Positions 39,623-50,400 of a stretch of DNA of 64,000 bases are shown here, one piece after another. The notes under the pieces are model-generated. The model was given only the letters and a program-made list of their open reading frames with translations. It did not search any database and was not told the origin of the DNA. Made by a program: the position numbers and the translations under genes. The stretch is from Chitinophagaceae bacterium (GTDB taxonomy: Bacteria; Bacteroidota; Bacteroidia; Chitinophagales; Chitinophagaceae), in contig JANPZZ010000002.1 of assembly GCA_024707305.1 (NCBI GenBank), forward strand, positions 1 through 64,000, given 5' to 3'. Within the stretch, counting starts at the first letter, position 1. Each line of letters begins with the position of its first letter.

Positions 39623-40098
39623 CGCTGGTTTTGGTGTTTGCTGTCATCGCCGGGGCAAGCGCAGCTCCAGTCGGTTTCGAGATCGATAGTCGTCACCACC
39701 TTGGTTTTAAAGTCGCATTGGGCAAAGACAATACGTACGCGCTGATCGTCGCGGGTTACACCTTCCAGTGCATAAGTGGGGCAGGGTTTTGCTTTGGTAT
39801 CGCTTTTTGCATAATTAATTTTTCCATCGCGCATAATCTCTTCCACTTCGGCCTGGCTGATGCGGCGGCATTGCATACGGCATTTGGCATGCTCGGTATA
39901 TTCCAGGTAAGAGGTACGCCGGTCAAAACCATAATTGCGGTTTACACCTGTAGGGTTTTTATCCGCCGTTGTTTTGGGTTTGGTGGTGGTCGTCGTCTTT
40001 TTAGTGGTTGTTTCGTCGTCACCCTGCCATTTTCTTACAAAAAACAACAAAGCGCCCAGCACCACCACGATAATGATCGGAAAAATTGGCTTCTTCAA
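39619..40098 (-). CDS. DUF4258-type membrane-anchored protein
   Basis: 159 residues. N-terminal TM (IFPIIIVVVLGALLFFVRKW) is followed by a Thr/Lys-rich linker, then a DUF4258-like domain: YTEHAKCRMQCRRISQAEV, MRDGKINYAKSD, YALEGVTRDDQRVRIVFAQC and VVTTIDLETDW, ending with cysteines (CACPGD). DUF4258 folds resemble small RNase/toxin-like domains, but here the anchor and Cys suggest another use. It overlaps plsC by ATGA. Confidence 0.8.
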   Translation of the reverse strand: MKKPIFPIIIVVVLGALLFFVRKWQGDDETTTKKTTTTTKPKTTADKNPTGVNRNYGFDRRTSYLEYTEHAKCRMQCRRISQAEVEEIMRDGKINYAKSDTKAKPCPTYALEGVTRDDQRVRIVFAQCDFKTKVVTTIDLETDWSCACPGDDSKHQNQR

Positions 40099-40146
40099 AA
40101 TTTGTCTTTTTAGATTGAAAAAGAATGCGGGAAAGATACAAAGAAA

Positions 40147-40345
40147 TCGATGGTCGATGATCGATGATCGATGGTGGAGGACTTTTTAAAGTGCATGATT
40201 ACCATCGTTACATTGGCAGCTGCAACTCGATTTCGCAGGAAACCTCGGTCATCGATCATCGGACATCGGTCATCGGACATCGAACATCGATCATCGGACA
40301 TCGGGCATCGATCATCCATCATCGACCATCGACCATCGATTCTCT
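40147..40345. repeat. Inverted copy of 133-bp element plus heptamer array
   Basis: 40147-40243 is the reverse complement of the 133-bp element seen three times at 38491-38872 (AAAGTGCATGATTACCATCG, then GCAACTCGATTTCGCAGGAA). It is followed to 40345 by CATCGGT/CATCGGA heptamers up to 20 bp before priA. Confidence 0.9.
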
Positions 40346-40364
40346 TTCCTTAGCTTTGCACCTC

Positions 40365-42818
40365 ATGAAATACGCCGAAATCATCATCCCGTTGCACCTG
40401 CCCCGGAATTATACCTGGGAAGTGCCGCCGCACATGGAAGCGCAACTGCTGCCGGGATGCCGCGTGGAGGTGAACCTGGGGAAATCGAAGAAATATGCCG
40501 GCGTAGTTAAAAACATTACGGAGGAACGTCCCGAATGGATCGATACCAAACCCATCCTTAATATCCTGGATGTGGAACCCGTACTCCATACTGAGCAATT
40601 GAAACTCTGGGAGTGGATGGCGTCCTATTACATGTGCAGCGAGGGGGATGTGATGGCCGCTGCGCTGCCCGCGCATTTTAAACTCAGCAGCGAATCCATC
40701 ATCGTTTTTAATGAAGAATTTGGTGACAATTTCAGCGAACTCGATCATGATGAATACCTGGTGGCAGAAGCGCTGTTGCTGAAAAAAGAACTTCGCCTTA
40801 ACGAGGTACAACAGATACTGGATTCGGCACACGTATATCCCGTCATCAATAAACTGATCCATAAGAAGGTTTGTTACGTGTGGGAAGCACTCAAACAAAC
40901 TTATTCGCCGCGTCGCGAAACGTTTGTGGTGCTGGATGAACATTACCGCAATGAAGAAAACCTCGAAAAGCTGCTGAATGAAGATACAAGGCTGCGTCGC
41001 GCGGAAAAGCAGATGGAGCTGTTGCTGGCATTTTTACATTTATCGAAAACAGAAGGCGATGTGAGCAAATCATCGCTCCTGAAAAAATCGGGCGCCAGCG
41101 ATGCACAGTTAAAAGGACTGGCGGATAAAAGAATATTACAACTCGAAAAACGCAGTGTCGATCGTGTACGTTATCTCGCGCCGCAATTACATATCGATTT
41201 TGAATTATCGCCTGCGCAACAAAAAGCGCTGGACGAATTGCAAACAAAAATGCAGGAGAAAGCTGTTTGCCTGCTGCATGGCGTAACATCCAGCGGTAAA
41301 ACGCAGATCTATATCAAACTCATTGCTGAGGAAGTGAAAAAAGGGAAGCAGGTGTTATTCCTCCTGCCTGAAATTGCGCTTACTTCTCAAATCATCCGCC
41401 GGTTACAAAAACATTTTGGTGGACATATCGGTATTTATCATTCACGTTTCACACACAACGAGCGGGTGGAGATTTGGAACAAAGTAAAGAGCGGTGAATT
41501 AAAAGTAGTACTCGGTGCGCGTTCTGCCTTATTCCTCCCTTTCCAGGATTTATCGCTCGTGATTTGTGATGAGGAACATGACAGTTCCTACAAACAACAG
41601 GAGCCTGCGCCGCGCTATAATGGTCGCGATGCTGCTATTTTTTATGCATCCATGTTTGGTGCAAAAACCGTTTTGGGAAGTGCAACGCCATCCTTTGAAT
41701 CGTATCAAAATGCGGTAACAGGAAAATATGGTCTGGTAGAAATCAACGAACGCTATGGCGAAATTGAATTACCCGCCATTGAAATGGTTGATACGCGAAA
41801 GATTGATCGGAAAGACAATAATAAAATCATTTTAACACCATCTTTAATTACCGCGATTAACGATACGATTGCAGCTGGCAAACAAGTCATCCTTTTTCAA
41901 AATCGTCGTGGTTATTCGCCTTACCAGATTTGTATGGTCTGCGGATGGATTCCGCAATGTCGTTATTGCGATGTTTCGCTGACCTATCACAAATTGAGCA
42001 ATCAATTGCATTGTCATTATTGCGGCAGCACCTATCCGCCCGTGCATACCTGCGCAGCTTGTGGCAACCATCAGTTTACGCAGCGCAATTTTGGTACGGA
42101 AAAAATTGAAGAGTTGTTGCAGGAAACATTTCCCAATGCCAATGTGGCACGTATGGATGTGGATTCGGTAAGAGGGAAAATGGCGCATGATAATTTGATC
42201 CAGCAGTTCGAGCAACAACGTATAGATATTTTGGTAGGAACACAAATGGTGGTAAAGGGGCTCGATTTTGACCATGTGGGACTGGTAGGAATTCTGGATG
42301 CGGATGGTTTATTGCATTTCGCCGATTTCCGTGTACATGAACGGGCTTTCCAGTTGATGGAGCAGGTGAGTGGCCGTGCGGGCCGCAAAGGCGGACAGGG
42401 CAGGGTGATGATTCAAACTTCACAGCCTGCGCATCCTGTGCTGCAATATGTAAAGCAGCATAGTTATGTAAATCTCTTTAATGAAGAAATCCCGAAGCGA
42501 AAGCAGTTTGGATATCCTCCGTTTACACGTACCATACATCTTTCATTCAGGCATCGTTTTAGAGAAATTGCGCACCAGGCTGCGCAACAGTTCGCGAATG
42601 GTTTGAAGAATAAATACGGTCCATATATGGTGGGTCCCGCGGAGCCGGCGGTGGGTCGTATCCGCAATTTATATCTCATGGAATTGCTGTTAAAACTTCC
42701 ACGCGATCAAAAACTGGTGCCACAATGTAAAAAGGATATACAGGACCAGATTGCTATCCTGCATCAGGAAAAAAGATTCCGCAGTGTGGTGATTATCCCT
42801 GATGTGGATGTGGTATAA
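40365..42818 (+). CDS. priA: Primosomal helicase PriA (N')
   Basis: Replication-restart helicase that reloads the replisome at forks. 817 residues from ATG 40365 (MKYAEIIIPLHLP); the open frame continues upstream only through the heptamer repeat, so that extension is rejected. Domain marks are the 3'-DNA binding part (WEWMASYYMCSEGDVMAAAL), Walker A GVTSSGKTQIYI near 305, ICDEEHDSSY (DEEH) near 400 and LGSATPS. Eight zinc-binding cysteines follow in CMVCGW, CRYC, CHYC and CAACG pairs, then QMVVKGLDFDHV and VSGRAGR. A TAGCTTTG element lies 8 bp before the ATG. Confidence 0.96.
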   Translation: MKYAEIIIPLHLPRNYTWEVPPHMEAQLLPGCRVEVNLGKSKKYAGVVKNITEERPEWIDTKPILNILDVEPVLHTEQLKLWEWMASYYMCSEGDVMAAALPAHFKLSSESIIVFNEEFGDNFSELDHDEYLVAEALLLKKELRLNEVQQILDSAHVYPVINKLIHKKVCYVWEALKQTYSPRRETFVVLDEHYRNEENLEKLLNEDTRLRRAEKQMELLLAFLHLSKTEGDVSKSSLLKKSGASDAQLKGLADKRILQLEKRSVDRVRYLAPQLHIDFELSPAQQKALDELQTKMQEKAVCLLHGVTSSGKTQIYIKLIAEEVKKGKQVLFLLPEIALTSQIIRRLQKHFGGHIGIYHSRFTHNERVEIWNKVKSGELKVVLGARSALFLPFQDLSLVICDEEHDSSYKQQEPAPRYNGRDAAIFYASMFGAKTVLGSATPSFESYQNAVTGKYGLVEINERYGEIELPAIEMVDTRKIDRKDNNKIILTPSLITAINDTIAAGKQVILFQNRRGYSPYQICMVCGWIPQCRYCDVSLTYHKLSNQLHCHYCGSTYPPVHTCAACGNHQFTQRNFGTEKIEELLQETFPNANVARMDVDSVRGKMAHDNLIQQFEQQRIDILVGTQMVVKGLDFDHVGLVGILDADGLLHFADFRVHERAFQLMEQVSGRAGRKGGQGRVMIQTSQPAHPVLQYVKQHSYVNLFNEEIPKRKQFGYPPFTRTIHLSFRHRFREIAHQAAQQFANGLKNKYGPYMVGPAEPAVGRIRNLYLMELLLKLPRDQKLVPQCKKDIQDQIAILHQEKRFRSVVIIPDVDVV

Positions 42819-42825
42819 CGAATGA

Positions 42826-43848
42826 TCAGATAATATTCACTTCGCGTTCAAGTTCCACACCGAATTTATCTTTTACAGAATCCAGTATCTTTTGACTGAG
42901 ATCGTAGATTTCTTTGCCGGTCGCATTGCCATAATTCACCAGCACGAGAGCTTGTTGTTGATGACAACCTGCATCACCTTCGCGATAGCCCTTCCAGCCG
43001 CATTGTTCTATCAGCCAGCCGGCAGCAAGTTTCATGGTTCCATCAGGATTATTGTACGCCACCAGGTGTGGGAAATCCGATTTTAAAGATTCATATTGCT
43101 CAACAGTTACAGATGGATTCTTAAAGAAGGAACCAGCATTTCCGATTTGTTTGGGATCCGGCAATTTTGATTGACGAATGCGGATCACTGCATCGCTGAT
43201 GGCGCGGATGCTGAGTTCCTGCACATTCATTTTTTCAAGTTCCTGTTGTATGGCGCCATAGCTGGTATGAAAAACAGGCTTTTTATTCAATCGAAAATTC
43301 ACCTGCACAATGATGTATTCGCCTTTTGCCTGCTTTTTGAAAATACTTTCCCGATAACCGAACTCGCAATCGCGCAACGTAAATAAGTCGAGTCGTTTAT
43401 CGCGCGTATGCCAGGCCAGCAGGCTGTGGAAACTGTCTTTGAGTTCCACACCATAGGCTCCAATATTTTGCATAGGTGCAGCGCCTACGGAGCCGGGAAT
43501 CAGCGAAAGGTTTTCAATTCCTGCCCAGTTATTTTCAATGGTATATAGTACAAAGTTGTGCCAGGTTTCACCAGCGCCCACGCGTACAATCACCGATTCA
43601 GCGTCCTCCAATTCCAGTTCAATTCCTTTTACGAGGTTATGAAAAACCCATCCATCAATATTTTTTGTCAGTAAAATATTGCTACCGCCACCTAAAATCA
43701 GTTGCGGGTCGGCTTTTTGTCCGGGGAAGGCAAATTCCGCAAGGGCGGCCAGTTGTTCTACGCTGGTAAATGCAGCAAAATAACGTGCCCGGGCATCGAT
43801 GCCAAAGCTGTTATGCGGACGTAAAGAATAATTTTCCAGAAATTGCAT
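42826..43848 (-). CDS. murB: UDP-N-acetylenolpyruvoylglucosamine reductase
   Basis: Flavoenzyme of peptidoglycan precursor synthesis. 340 residues from ATG 43848 (MQFLENYSLRPHNSFGID); the frame is open about 300 bp further upstream but that part is antisense to the neighbouring gene. It belongs to type I MurB: ILGGGSNILLTK (FAD-binding), GAGETWHNFV, IPGSVGAAPMQNIGAYGVE, FGYRESIFK, GNAGSFFKNPSV (active-site Ser) and a long C-terminal part EQCGWKGYREGDAG. Convergent with priA with 7 bp between stops, and divergent from the gene at 43888. Confidence 0.96.
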   Translation of the reverse strand: MQFLENYSLRPHNSFGIDARARYFAAFTSVEQLAALAEFAFPGQKADPQLILGGGSNILLTKNIDGWVFHNLVKGIELELEDAESVIVRVGAGETWHNFVLYTIENNWAGIENLSLIPGSVGAAPMQNIGAYGVELKDSFHSLLAWHTRDKRLDLFTLRDCEFGYRESIFKKQAKGEYIIVQVNFRLNKKPVFHTSYGAIQQELEKMNVQELSIRAISDAVIRIRQSKLPDPKQIGNAGSFFKNPSVTVEQYESLKSDFPHLVAYNNPDGTMKLAAGWLIEQCGWKGYREGDAGCHQQQALVLVNYGNATGKEIYDLSQKILDSVKDKFGVELEREVNII

Positions 43849-43887
43849 TCCACCAAAAATAGTTATTTTACACTTCAAGCCCTGCCT

Positions 43888-44569
43888 ATGTCTACTTCCA
43901 TTGCATCCATTCTCGGAGGAACCGGCCTCATTGGCCAGGAACTGGTTACACAATTGTGTAATGATGATTATTATGGTACCATCCGCATGTTGGTGCGACG
44001 CCCGATGCAATCGCCACATCCCAAAGTAGAAATCAAACTGGTAGATTTTAAAGATGCTGAATCGGTAAAGCTGGCAATGGATGGCAGCGAAGTGGTATTT
44101 TGTGCCATTGGCACTACCAAAAAAGAAAGTGAAAGGTAATCGCGAATTATACAAACAAATCGACTTTGATATTCCTGTACTCGCTGCGCGTGCCTGCCAG
44201 GAAATTGGCTGCCGAAAATTTGTAATTGTAACCGCTGTTGGCGCAAATAGTAAGAGTGATAATTTCTATCTGAAACTAAAAGGACATGTAGAAGACGCCA
44301 TCAGCCTGGAGCCTTTTGCTTCTATTCATTTCTTTCAACCTGCGTTATTGCTGGGCGAAAGAAAGGAGAGAAGAATGATGGAAAAATTATCAATTAAACT
44401 TTCCAAATTCATTGCTCCGATACTGTTTGGAGGCGCGCGCAAATACCGACCTGTTGAAGCTGCACACGTAGCTGCAAAAATGATAGAGGTAGCGAAGTCG
44501 GCAACGATTGGCACTTATCGCTACACTTACGATCAGCTTGTTCCTGCTAAACAACCGAAAGCCGGTTAA
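43888..44569 (+). CDS. NAD(P)-binding atypical SDR (HTATIP2-like), one frameshift
   Basis: About 226-residue Rossmann protein. ILGGTGLIGQELVTQL is the GxxGxxG NAD(P) loop, IRMLVRRPM follows, then VVFCAIGTTKK. After a shift near 44135 (A-rich) come FDIPVLAARACQEIGCRKFV, IVTAVGANSKSDNFYLKLKG (the YxxxK-like part) and FFQPALLLGER. This matches small NAD(P)H-binding oxidoreductases of the HTATIP2/NmrA-like kind with unknown substrate. Its stop overlaps the convergent AAA gene end. Confidence 0.85.
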
Positions 44570-46092
44570 CTTTCTTCATCAAACTCGCCTTCAAAGTCAT
44601 CTTCTTTGCCGAGGTTCATCATGCTGCCAATAAGGTCTTTGAATTCGATATTGCTTTCAAAGATTTTCTTACTGATCAATGAGTAGGAAGCAAGACCATG
44701 CAATACAAATTCCATCAAGAGTGCAGACTGTAATTCATTGGCCTGTGGAAAATAACGCGCCACCAATGCATGCAATCCATCCACCTGGTAAAGCTGTACC
44801 TGTTTTTCTTTGTCTTTTGTGTTAAAAGAAATATTGAGGTGGTTGCCTTTATCAAACCAGGAAGTGATAGCACGATATGGATTGTCTTCTTTTTCCTGCT
44901 GTGATGGCTTTCCGGTATTTCTTCTTTTCTTGAGTTGATCGGGGTTGGGGAAATATTGCACAAACTGGCTACGGATGGCTTTATCCACCAGGTTCATTGC
45001 AACCTGGTAGGGGCCTTCCTGTTCACCTTCATATACCAGTTCCACTTTACCGGTGATTGATGGAATGATGCCTGCGAGATCTGAGATCCAAACCTGCGTT
45101 TTTTTCTCGCGGTTGATGATGGCCCTCCGTTCGGCGGCACTTACTGCATTTTCAAATGCAGAAATCGTAAGCCGTGCACTCACACCACTTTTTTTATCGA
45201 CGAATTCGGAAGCACGTGCCTCAAAAGCGATTTGTTCTATCAAACGTTTTACCAAATCACTTACCTGCACGCGCGATTTTTGTTCTTCTTCCAGTTCAGC
45301 TTCCTGTTCGGTAATTTCCAACGCATGTTCAATATTTCGTGGATAATGCGTAAGAATCTGGCTTTGTATACGGTCTTTTAAAGGCGTTACGATCGAACCA
45401 CGGTTGGTATAATCTTCCGGGTTTGCTGTAAATACAAAAAGAATGTCGAGCGGCAAACGCACTTTAAAACCACGAATCTGCACATCACCTTCTTCCAAAA
45501 TATTGAAAAGAGCCACCTGTATACGTGCCTGCAAATCGGGTAATTCATTAATCACAAATATGCAGCGGTTGCTACGTGGAATAATGCCATAATGTATTAC
45601 GCGGTCATCGGCAAAGCTCAGCTTCAGGTTGGCAGCTTTAATAGGATCCACGTCCCCAATTAAATCGGCCACACTTACATCAGGCGTTGCGAGTTTTTCG
45701 CCATAGCGTTCACTACGGTGCAACCATTGAATAGGAGTATTATCTCCTTTTTCTGCAATCAGTTCTTTGGCAAAACGTGTTACCGGGTTTAGCGGATCTT
45801 CGTTGATATCACTGCCGCTGATTACGGGAATATATTCATCAAGCAGTTGCGTCATTTGTCGCGCCATGCGGGTTTTCGCCTGTCCACGCAATCCAAGAAA
45901 AAGGATATTGTGTTTACTCAGCAAAGCCCTTTCCACATCGGGCACCACCGTATCTTCATAGCCAATGATTCCCTGGAAGGTGGATTCATTTTCACCGAGA
46001 CGTTGCATCAGGTTTTCCCTGATTTCTTCTTTGATGCTGCGGCTTTTGTAGCCCGATTTTTTTAATTCACCAAGGGTATTTGCTCTTTTCAT
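44566..46092 (-). CDS. MoxR/magnesium chelatase-like AAA+ ATPase
   Basis: 508 residues from ATG 46092 (MKRANTLGELKKSGYK); the frame upstream is non-genic. AAA+ core: GLRGQAKTRMARQM is the P-loop variant, FVINELPDLQARIQVALF the Walker B (Asn in place of the usual Asp), FVFTANPEDYTNRGSIVTP sensor 1. A long helical C-terminal part (VSDLVKRLIEQIAFEARASE, ARLTISAFENAVSAAERRA) resembles ChlI/BchI-type subunits. It follows the VWA gene by 64 bp on the same strand. MoxR-VWA pairs act as chaperone or chelatase machines; no porphyrin genes are nearby, so chelation is not implied. Confidence 0.88.
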   Translation of the reverse strand: MKRANTLGELKKSGYKSRSIKEEIRENLMQRLGENESTFQGIIGYEDTVVPDVERALLSKHNILFLGLRGQAKTRMARQMTQLLDEYIPVISGSDINEDPLNPVTRFAKELIAEKGDNTPIQWLHRSERYGEKLATPDVSVADLIGDVDPIKAANLKLSFADDRVIHYGIIPRSNRCIFVINELPDLQARIQVALFNILEEGDVQIRGFKVRLPLDILFVFTANPEDYTNRGSIVTPLKDRIQSQILTHYPRNIEHALEITEQEAELEEEQKSRVQVSDLVKRLIEQIAFEARASEFVDKKSGVSARLTISAFENAVSAAERRAIINREKKTQVWISDLAGIIPSITGKVELVYEGEQEGPYQVAMNLVDKAIRSQFVQYFPNPDQLKKRRNTGKPSQQEKEDNPYRAITSWFDKGNHLNISFNTKDKEKQVQLYQVDGLHALVARYFPQANELQSALLMEFVLHGLASYSLISKKIFESNIEFKDLIGSMMNLGKEDDFEGEFDEES

Positions 46093-46156
46093 GCTGTTAT
46101 CATTTGCTTGCGGTTGGTCAAAAATGGAAAAGCGAATCGTTGTAAGAACTCTACTA

Positions 46157-47254
46157 CTAATAAAGTGTCTTTCTTTTTCCGGATTCAAAATCACGGAAGA
46201 TGAAAGCGCCTAATTTATCCAGCGATGCAAAGAAGGCTTTGCCCTGGTTGGTTTCTGTAAATTCCTGTACAAAACGTTGCAGGTAAGGGTCGGTGGCAAT
46301 CATAAATGTGGTGATGGGTATGCGCAGCTTTTTACATTGTGCGGCCAGGTTCATACAACGGTTCACCACTTTGCGGTCGAGACCAAAACTGTTTTTATAA
46401 TATCGTTTACCAATCTTCAGGCAGGTAGGTTTCCCATCTGTGATCATAAAGATCTGTTTGTTGGGATTCTTACGTCTACGCAAAATATCCATTGCCAGTT
46501 CCAAACCGGCAACCGTATTTGTATGATAGGGGCCAACCTGCAGATAGGGAAGGTCTTTCACTTCAATGGGCCAGGCATCGTTGCCGAAAACGACAATATC
46601 CAGTGTGTCTTTTGGATAACGTGTTTTGATCAGCTCGCTCAATGCCATTGCTACTTTTTTCGCGGGCGTGATGCGGTCTTCTCCATAAAGAATCATCGAG
46701 TGCGAAATATCGATCATGAGTACGGTAGAAGTCTGCGCTTTAAAATCGGTTTCGCGTATACTCAGGTCGTCTTCCTGCATCTGGAAACTATCCACGCCAT
46801 GTTTGATTTGTGCGGTGCGAATGGATTCTGTAAAATCAATTTGCTCCAGCATGTCGCCAAACTGAAACTGACGTGTATCTGAATTGGGTTCATCACCCTG
46901 TCCGGGTTTGAAGCTGTGGTGATCGCCCTGTTTGGTTTTTTTGAGTTTGCCGAAGATTTCTTCCAGGCTTTTTTTACGAATGCCCTGTTCTGTTTTGGGA
47001 GTGATCTTTATTTCGCCGCGCTCATTATTTTCCGTGATATAACCTTTTTCGCGGAGATCCTCAATAAAGTCGCCCATTCCATAGTCATCATCGGTGAGGC
47101 CATATTGTTTATCCAGTTCGTTTAGCCACGACAATGCCTCGGAAACATCGCCACTGGTATAATTGATCAGCTGCATAAAGAGGTTGAGCAACTGGTCAAA
47201 TTTACTCTGGCTGTTTTCATCTGCACTAAACCGGGAAAACTGGAATCCACGCAT
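46157..47254 (-). CDS. VWA-domain protein, partner of AAA+ ATPase
   Basis: 365 residues from MRGFQFSRFS at 47254 (30 bases shorter than the open frame). The N-terminal helical part (FDQLLNLFMQLINYTSGDVS) and a charged linker lead to a von Willebrand A domain: TVLMIDISHSMILYGED (DxSxS of the metal site), DIVVFGNDAWP, IFMITDGKPTCLK (TDG) and a closing FRDFESGK. MIDAS residues are intact. Together with the downstream AAA+ gene it forms a typical MoxR/VWA-type pair, probably an assembly or chelatase-like ATPase complex. Upstream lies a strong hairpin. Confidence 0.88.
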   Translation of the reverse strand: MRGFQFSRFSADENSQSKFDQLLNLFMQLINYTSGDVSEALSWLNELDKQYGLTDDDYGMGDFIEDLREKGYITENNERGEIKITPKTEQGIRKKSLEEIFGKLKKTKQGDHHSFKPGQGDEPNSDTRQFQFGDMLEQIDFTESIRTAQIKHGVDSFQMQEDDLSIRETDFKAQTSTVLMIDISHSMILYGEDRITPAKKVAMALSELIKTRYPKDTLDIVVFGNDAWPIEVKDLPYLQVGPYHTNTVAGLELAMDILRRRKNPNKQIFMITDGKPTCLKIGKRYYKNSFGLDRKVVNRCMNLAAQCKKLRIPITTFMIATDPYLQRFVQEFTETNQGKAFFASLDKLGAFIFRDFESGKRKTLY

Positions 47255-47350
47255 AGACTTCGAAGTTACGATATACCATAACAACAGTCAGGCCGTACTT
47301 GTTTGCCGCGGTGCGATCAACATTTAAGGCGAAACTATATTAGCCTTTTT

Positions 47351-47386
47351 TAAATATAAAGAGGCGCTCTCGGCGCCTCTTTATAT
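47351..47386. terminator. Strong bidirectional-looking hairpin
   Basis: Near-perfect palindrome AAATATAAAGAGGCGC / GCGCCTCTTTATATTT around a short loop, flanked by A- and T-runs on both sides. It lies about 25 bp past the DUF2723 stop and upstream of the VWA gene, so it likely terminates the DUF2723 transcript. Confidence 0.85.
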
Positions 47387-47411
47387 TTAAAAAAAAATTT
47401 GGAAACAGGGA

Positions 47412-50400
47412 TTAATTACCTCCCGTAGTATCGGGTTTATTTTCAATAGTTCCGCCCGGACCCTCTACTGTGCTGCTGGCTGGAGACTGTGCGCCGTATG
47501 CTTTTTCAATTTCTTCCAGTACCATTAACTGGATTTCGTTGAGGAATGCTTCGGTGCCTTCCAATGTTCCACCCCATAGGTTGGGTTTTTCGTTTTTCAG
47601 GTAATCGTAATAAGCACGTTGCTCTTCAATATCCTTACGTACACCCAGCCTGATTTTTTCGGCCAGTTCGCGATTGCCGGCTTTATAAGCAGCTTCCAGG
47701 TATTGCAGACCGGTTTGGTTGTGTAACGCAAAACGACCTTACATAACCATAAGGCAGGTTTTTCAGGATCGATACCTGCTTCTACTTTACTGAGTAGTTG
47801 CAGCGCCTGGTCTTTTTTACCCGCATCAGCAAGGTTACCTACCGCTTCGGCATATACCGAACGGATATTCAACAGGTGACGACGGTTTTCTTCATCAAAA
47901 TAAACTCCTTTGGTGGATGCACCCCCAAACATGAATTTATTGTTGAGGTTGTTGTACATCGTTTCATAGTTATTATCACGAATAGATGTACCACCCAGCC
48001 CTACGTTGTAACGACGGCTCAACTCCTGCATCGTTCTTTCCAGTACCCAATTTTGTTGTGGGTATTTCATTTGAACAGGCACCAGGCGGTAAGCCATTCC
48101 ATCTTTACGCAGGTACTGCCCGAATCCAAGTTCACCAAACGCGGAAGTGAAATAGATAGGACGCTTCCATTTGTTGGCCGCCAGGATATTCAGAATCACC
48201 AGGTCGTTTTTGAAAAGGTTATTACGTGTTATCTCAAAACGCAGTGGGCTGATGATGCTGTCGTCGGCATTTACGGTTCCATTGCTTCGTACCAGTTCAG
48301 GATCCACATCCAGGTAAACTTTTTTCACCGGAAAGGTATTCAAAGGCTCACCACGTGTGTTATCCATTTGCGCGGGGTTGTCGCTGCCGATATAGTCCAT
48401 CACTTTCGCCAGGTTTTCATATACATCCTGGTTGAAGTTGCGAGGTTGGAACAACACATAGTTGCGCTTGTTGGCACGTGTTTTTTCAGGTCCCCAGTTC
48501 AGGTCAACGGGTGCTGCATCATTTACTGCATAACGCAATTGATCGATGTACCAGTCGATTCCCAACAGACTATTATTGATAATACGAATGTCTTTACGAA
48601 TGCCTTCCACTTCCTGTGCATACCAAAGTGGATAGGTGTCATTATCGCCAAAAGTGAAGATGATGGCGTTCTGCTCACAACTTTCGAGATAATCTCTTGC
48701 CAGGTCGGGTGCAAGTGTTTTCTTGCTGCGATCATGATCATCCCATTCCTGTTGTGCCATAAGAATTGGAACACCGATACACAAAACAGCGGCGCCAATA
48801 TTGAGGACACTTGTTTTTGTCCACCACCTGAAATGGCGCGCAACAGGTAGGTACCAGCAGCTGTCAATACTGCAAACATTGCTGTGGCCACCAGTGCGGG
48901 GAACATCGTTCCCATTCCTTTTCCATTCAACGAACTGAAGGCAGTAATGGCGAATGTGAGTGCAGCTCCATAGATGAGTGTATTCTGTAAGATTTGTTTA
49001 TTCAGTTTTTCCTGTGCCAGTTTCACCAGTGCTACAACCGCCAGACCAATCCAGATAGCAAAAGCATAGAAGGATCCTACATAGGCGTAATCACGTTCAC
49101 GTGGCTGGTTGCCCGGTTGGTTGAGGTATAACACGATGGCAATACCGGTGAAGAAGAATAAAAGGAAACTCACGACCCAGTCTTTCCGGTTGCGGAGGAA
49201 CTGGTACACGCAACCCAGTATGCCGAGCAGGAAGGGAAGCATGTAGAGTTTGTTATTGGCTTTATTGTTTTGTAAACTTTCTGGCAGCTTTGACTGATCA
49301 CCGAGGCGGGCTTCATCCATGATGGAAATTCCCGTAATCCAGTTACCATCGCGTACGTTGCCGAGGCCTTGCACATCATTTTGTTTACCCGCGAAATTCC
49401 ACATGAAATAACGCCAGTACATCAGGTCCATCTGGTAAGTGAAGAACCATTCAAAGTTGTGCCTGTACGAAGGTGCTTCATATTTTCCTGTTCTGCGATC
49501 CATTCCCAGTCCCAGCCATTGCGCATAAAAACGCGCGTGGCCCTGGTCATCACTGGCATCCCAGATACGTGGGAAGAGTTGCTGATCGGACGAGGGGTAA
49601 GCATATTCTTTCGGTCGGCCAATAGGTTCGTATTTATCACCCACACGTTGATAGCGCATTTCTTTTTCCACGATATCATTGGGCTCTGCTGCGAAATGCG
49701 GACCATAGATCAACGGTGCACTACCATATTGCTCACGACTGAGGTAGTAAACCAGGTTCATCGGATTGTCCACATTGTTCATATCAATCACCGGGTTGGC
49801 ATTTGAACGGATCATTGCCGTGAAATACATGGAATAGCCCAGCATTACAAATGCATATGACCACAAAGCCAGTTTCAATACACGAAGTGCAGTTGGTTTA
49901 ATGAAGTAGCCGATAACGACTGCGATGATACCAACGAGGATAAACTTACCAAACATGGCACCACCGGAGCTTCCGGGTACCATGAAGAAAGGCAGCAACG
50001 AAAGACCGAGGAAAAGGATGAACCAGATCGTGGCATTGCGTTGCGTGAATTTTTCTTTTTTGAAACGGATACCCCAGGCGATTACCGCAGCAAGGGCTAT
50101 AAAATAGAATGCAAAACCACTGAACAGTGGCGCACCCAAAGAATTTACAAAGAAGAGGTCGAACAAACCCGCAGCCTTCATTGAGTACTGTATGATGGTA
50201 ACCTGCATCAGGCCCACAATTGCACAACCAATCAGGAATGCGAGAATCGCACCTTTGGTGGTGGGTTGGTAACGGCGGTAGTAATACACCATTACGATTG
50301 CGGGAATGGTCAACAGGTTCAACAAGTGTACACCAATAGAAAGGCCCATCATAAAGAACAGGAAGATGATCCAGCGATCGCTGCGGAGACGAGACTCAGG

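Noticed and set aside
40164..40364. N-terminal extension of PriA
   Set aside because: Reads through the inverted 133-bp element and heptamers; the family start MKYAEIII lies at 40365.
43849..44154. N-terminal extension of MurB
   Set aside because: Antisense to the divergent SDR-like gene; MurB homology begins at MQFLENYS, encoded from 43848.
47798..48850. 350-codon ORF antisense to DUF2723 gene
   Set aside because: Shadow frame; Ile/His/Phe-rich translation with no motifs, while the minus strand encodes a clear DUF2723 C-terminus.
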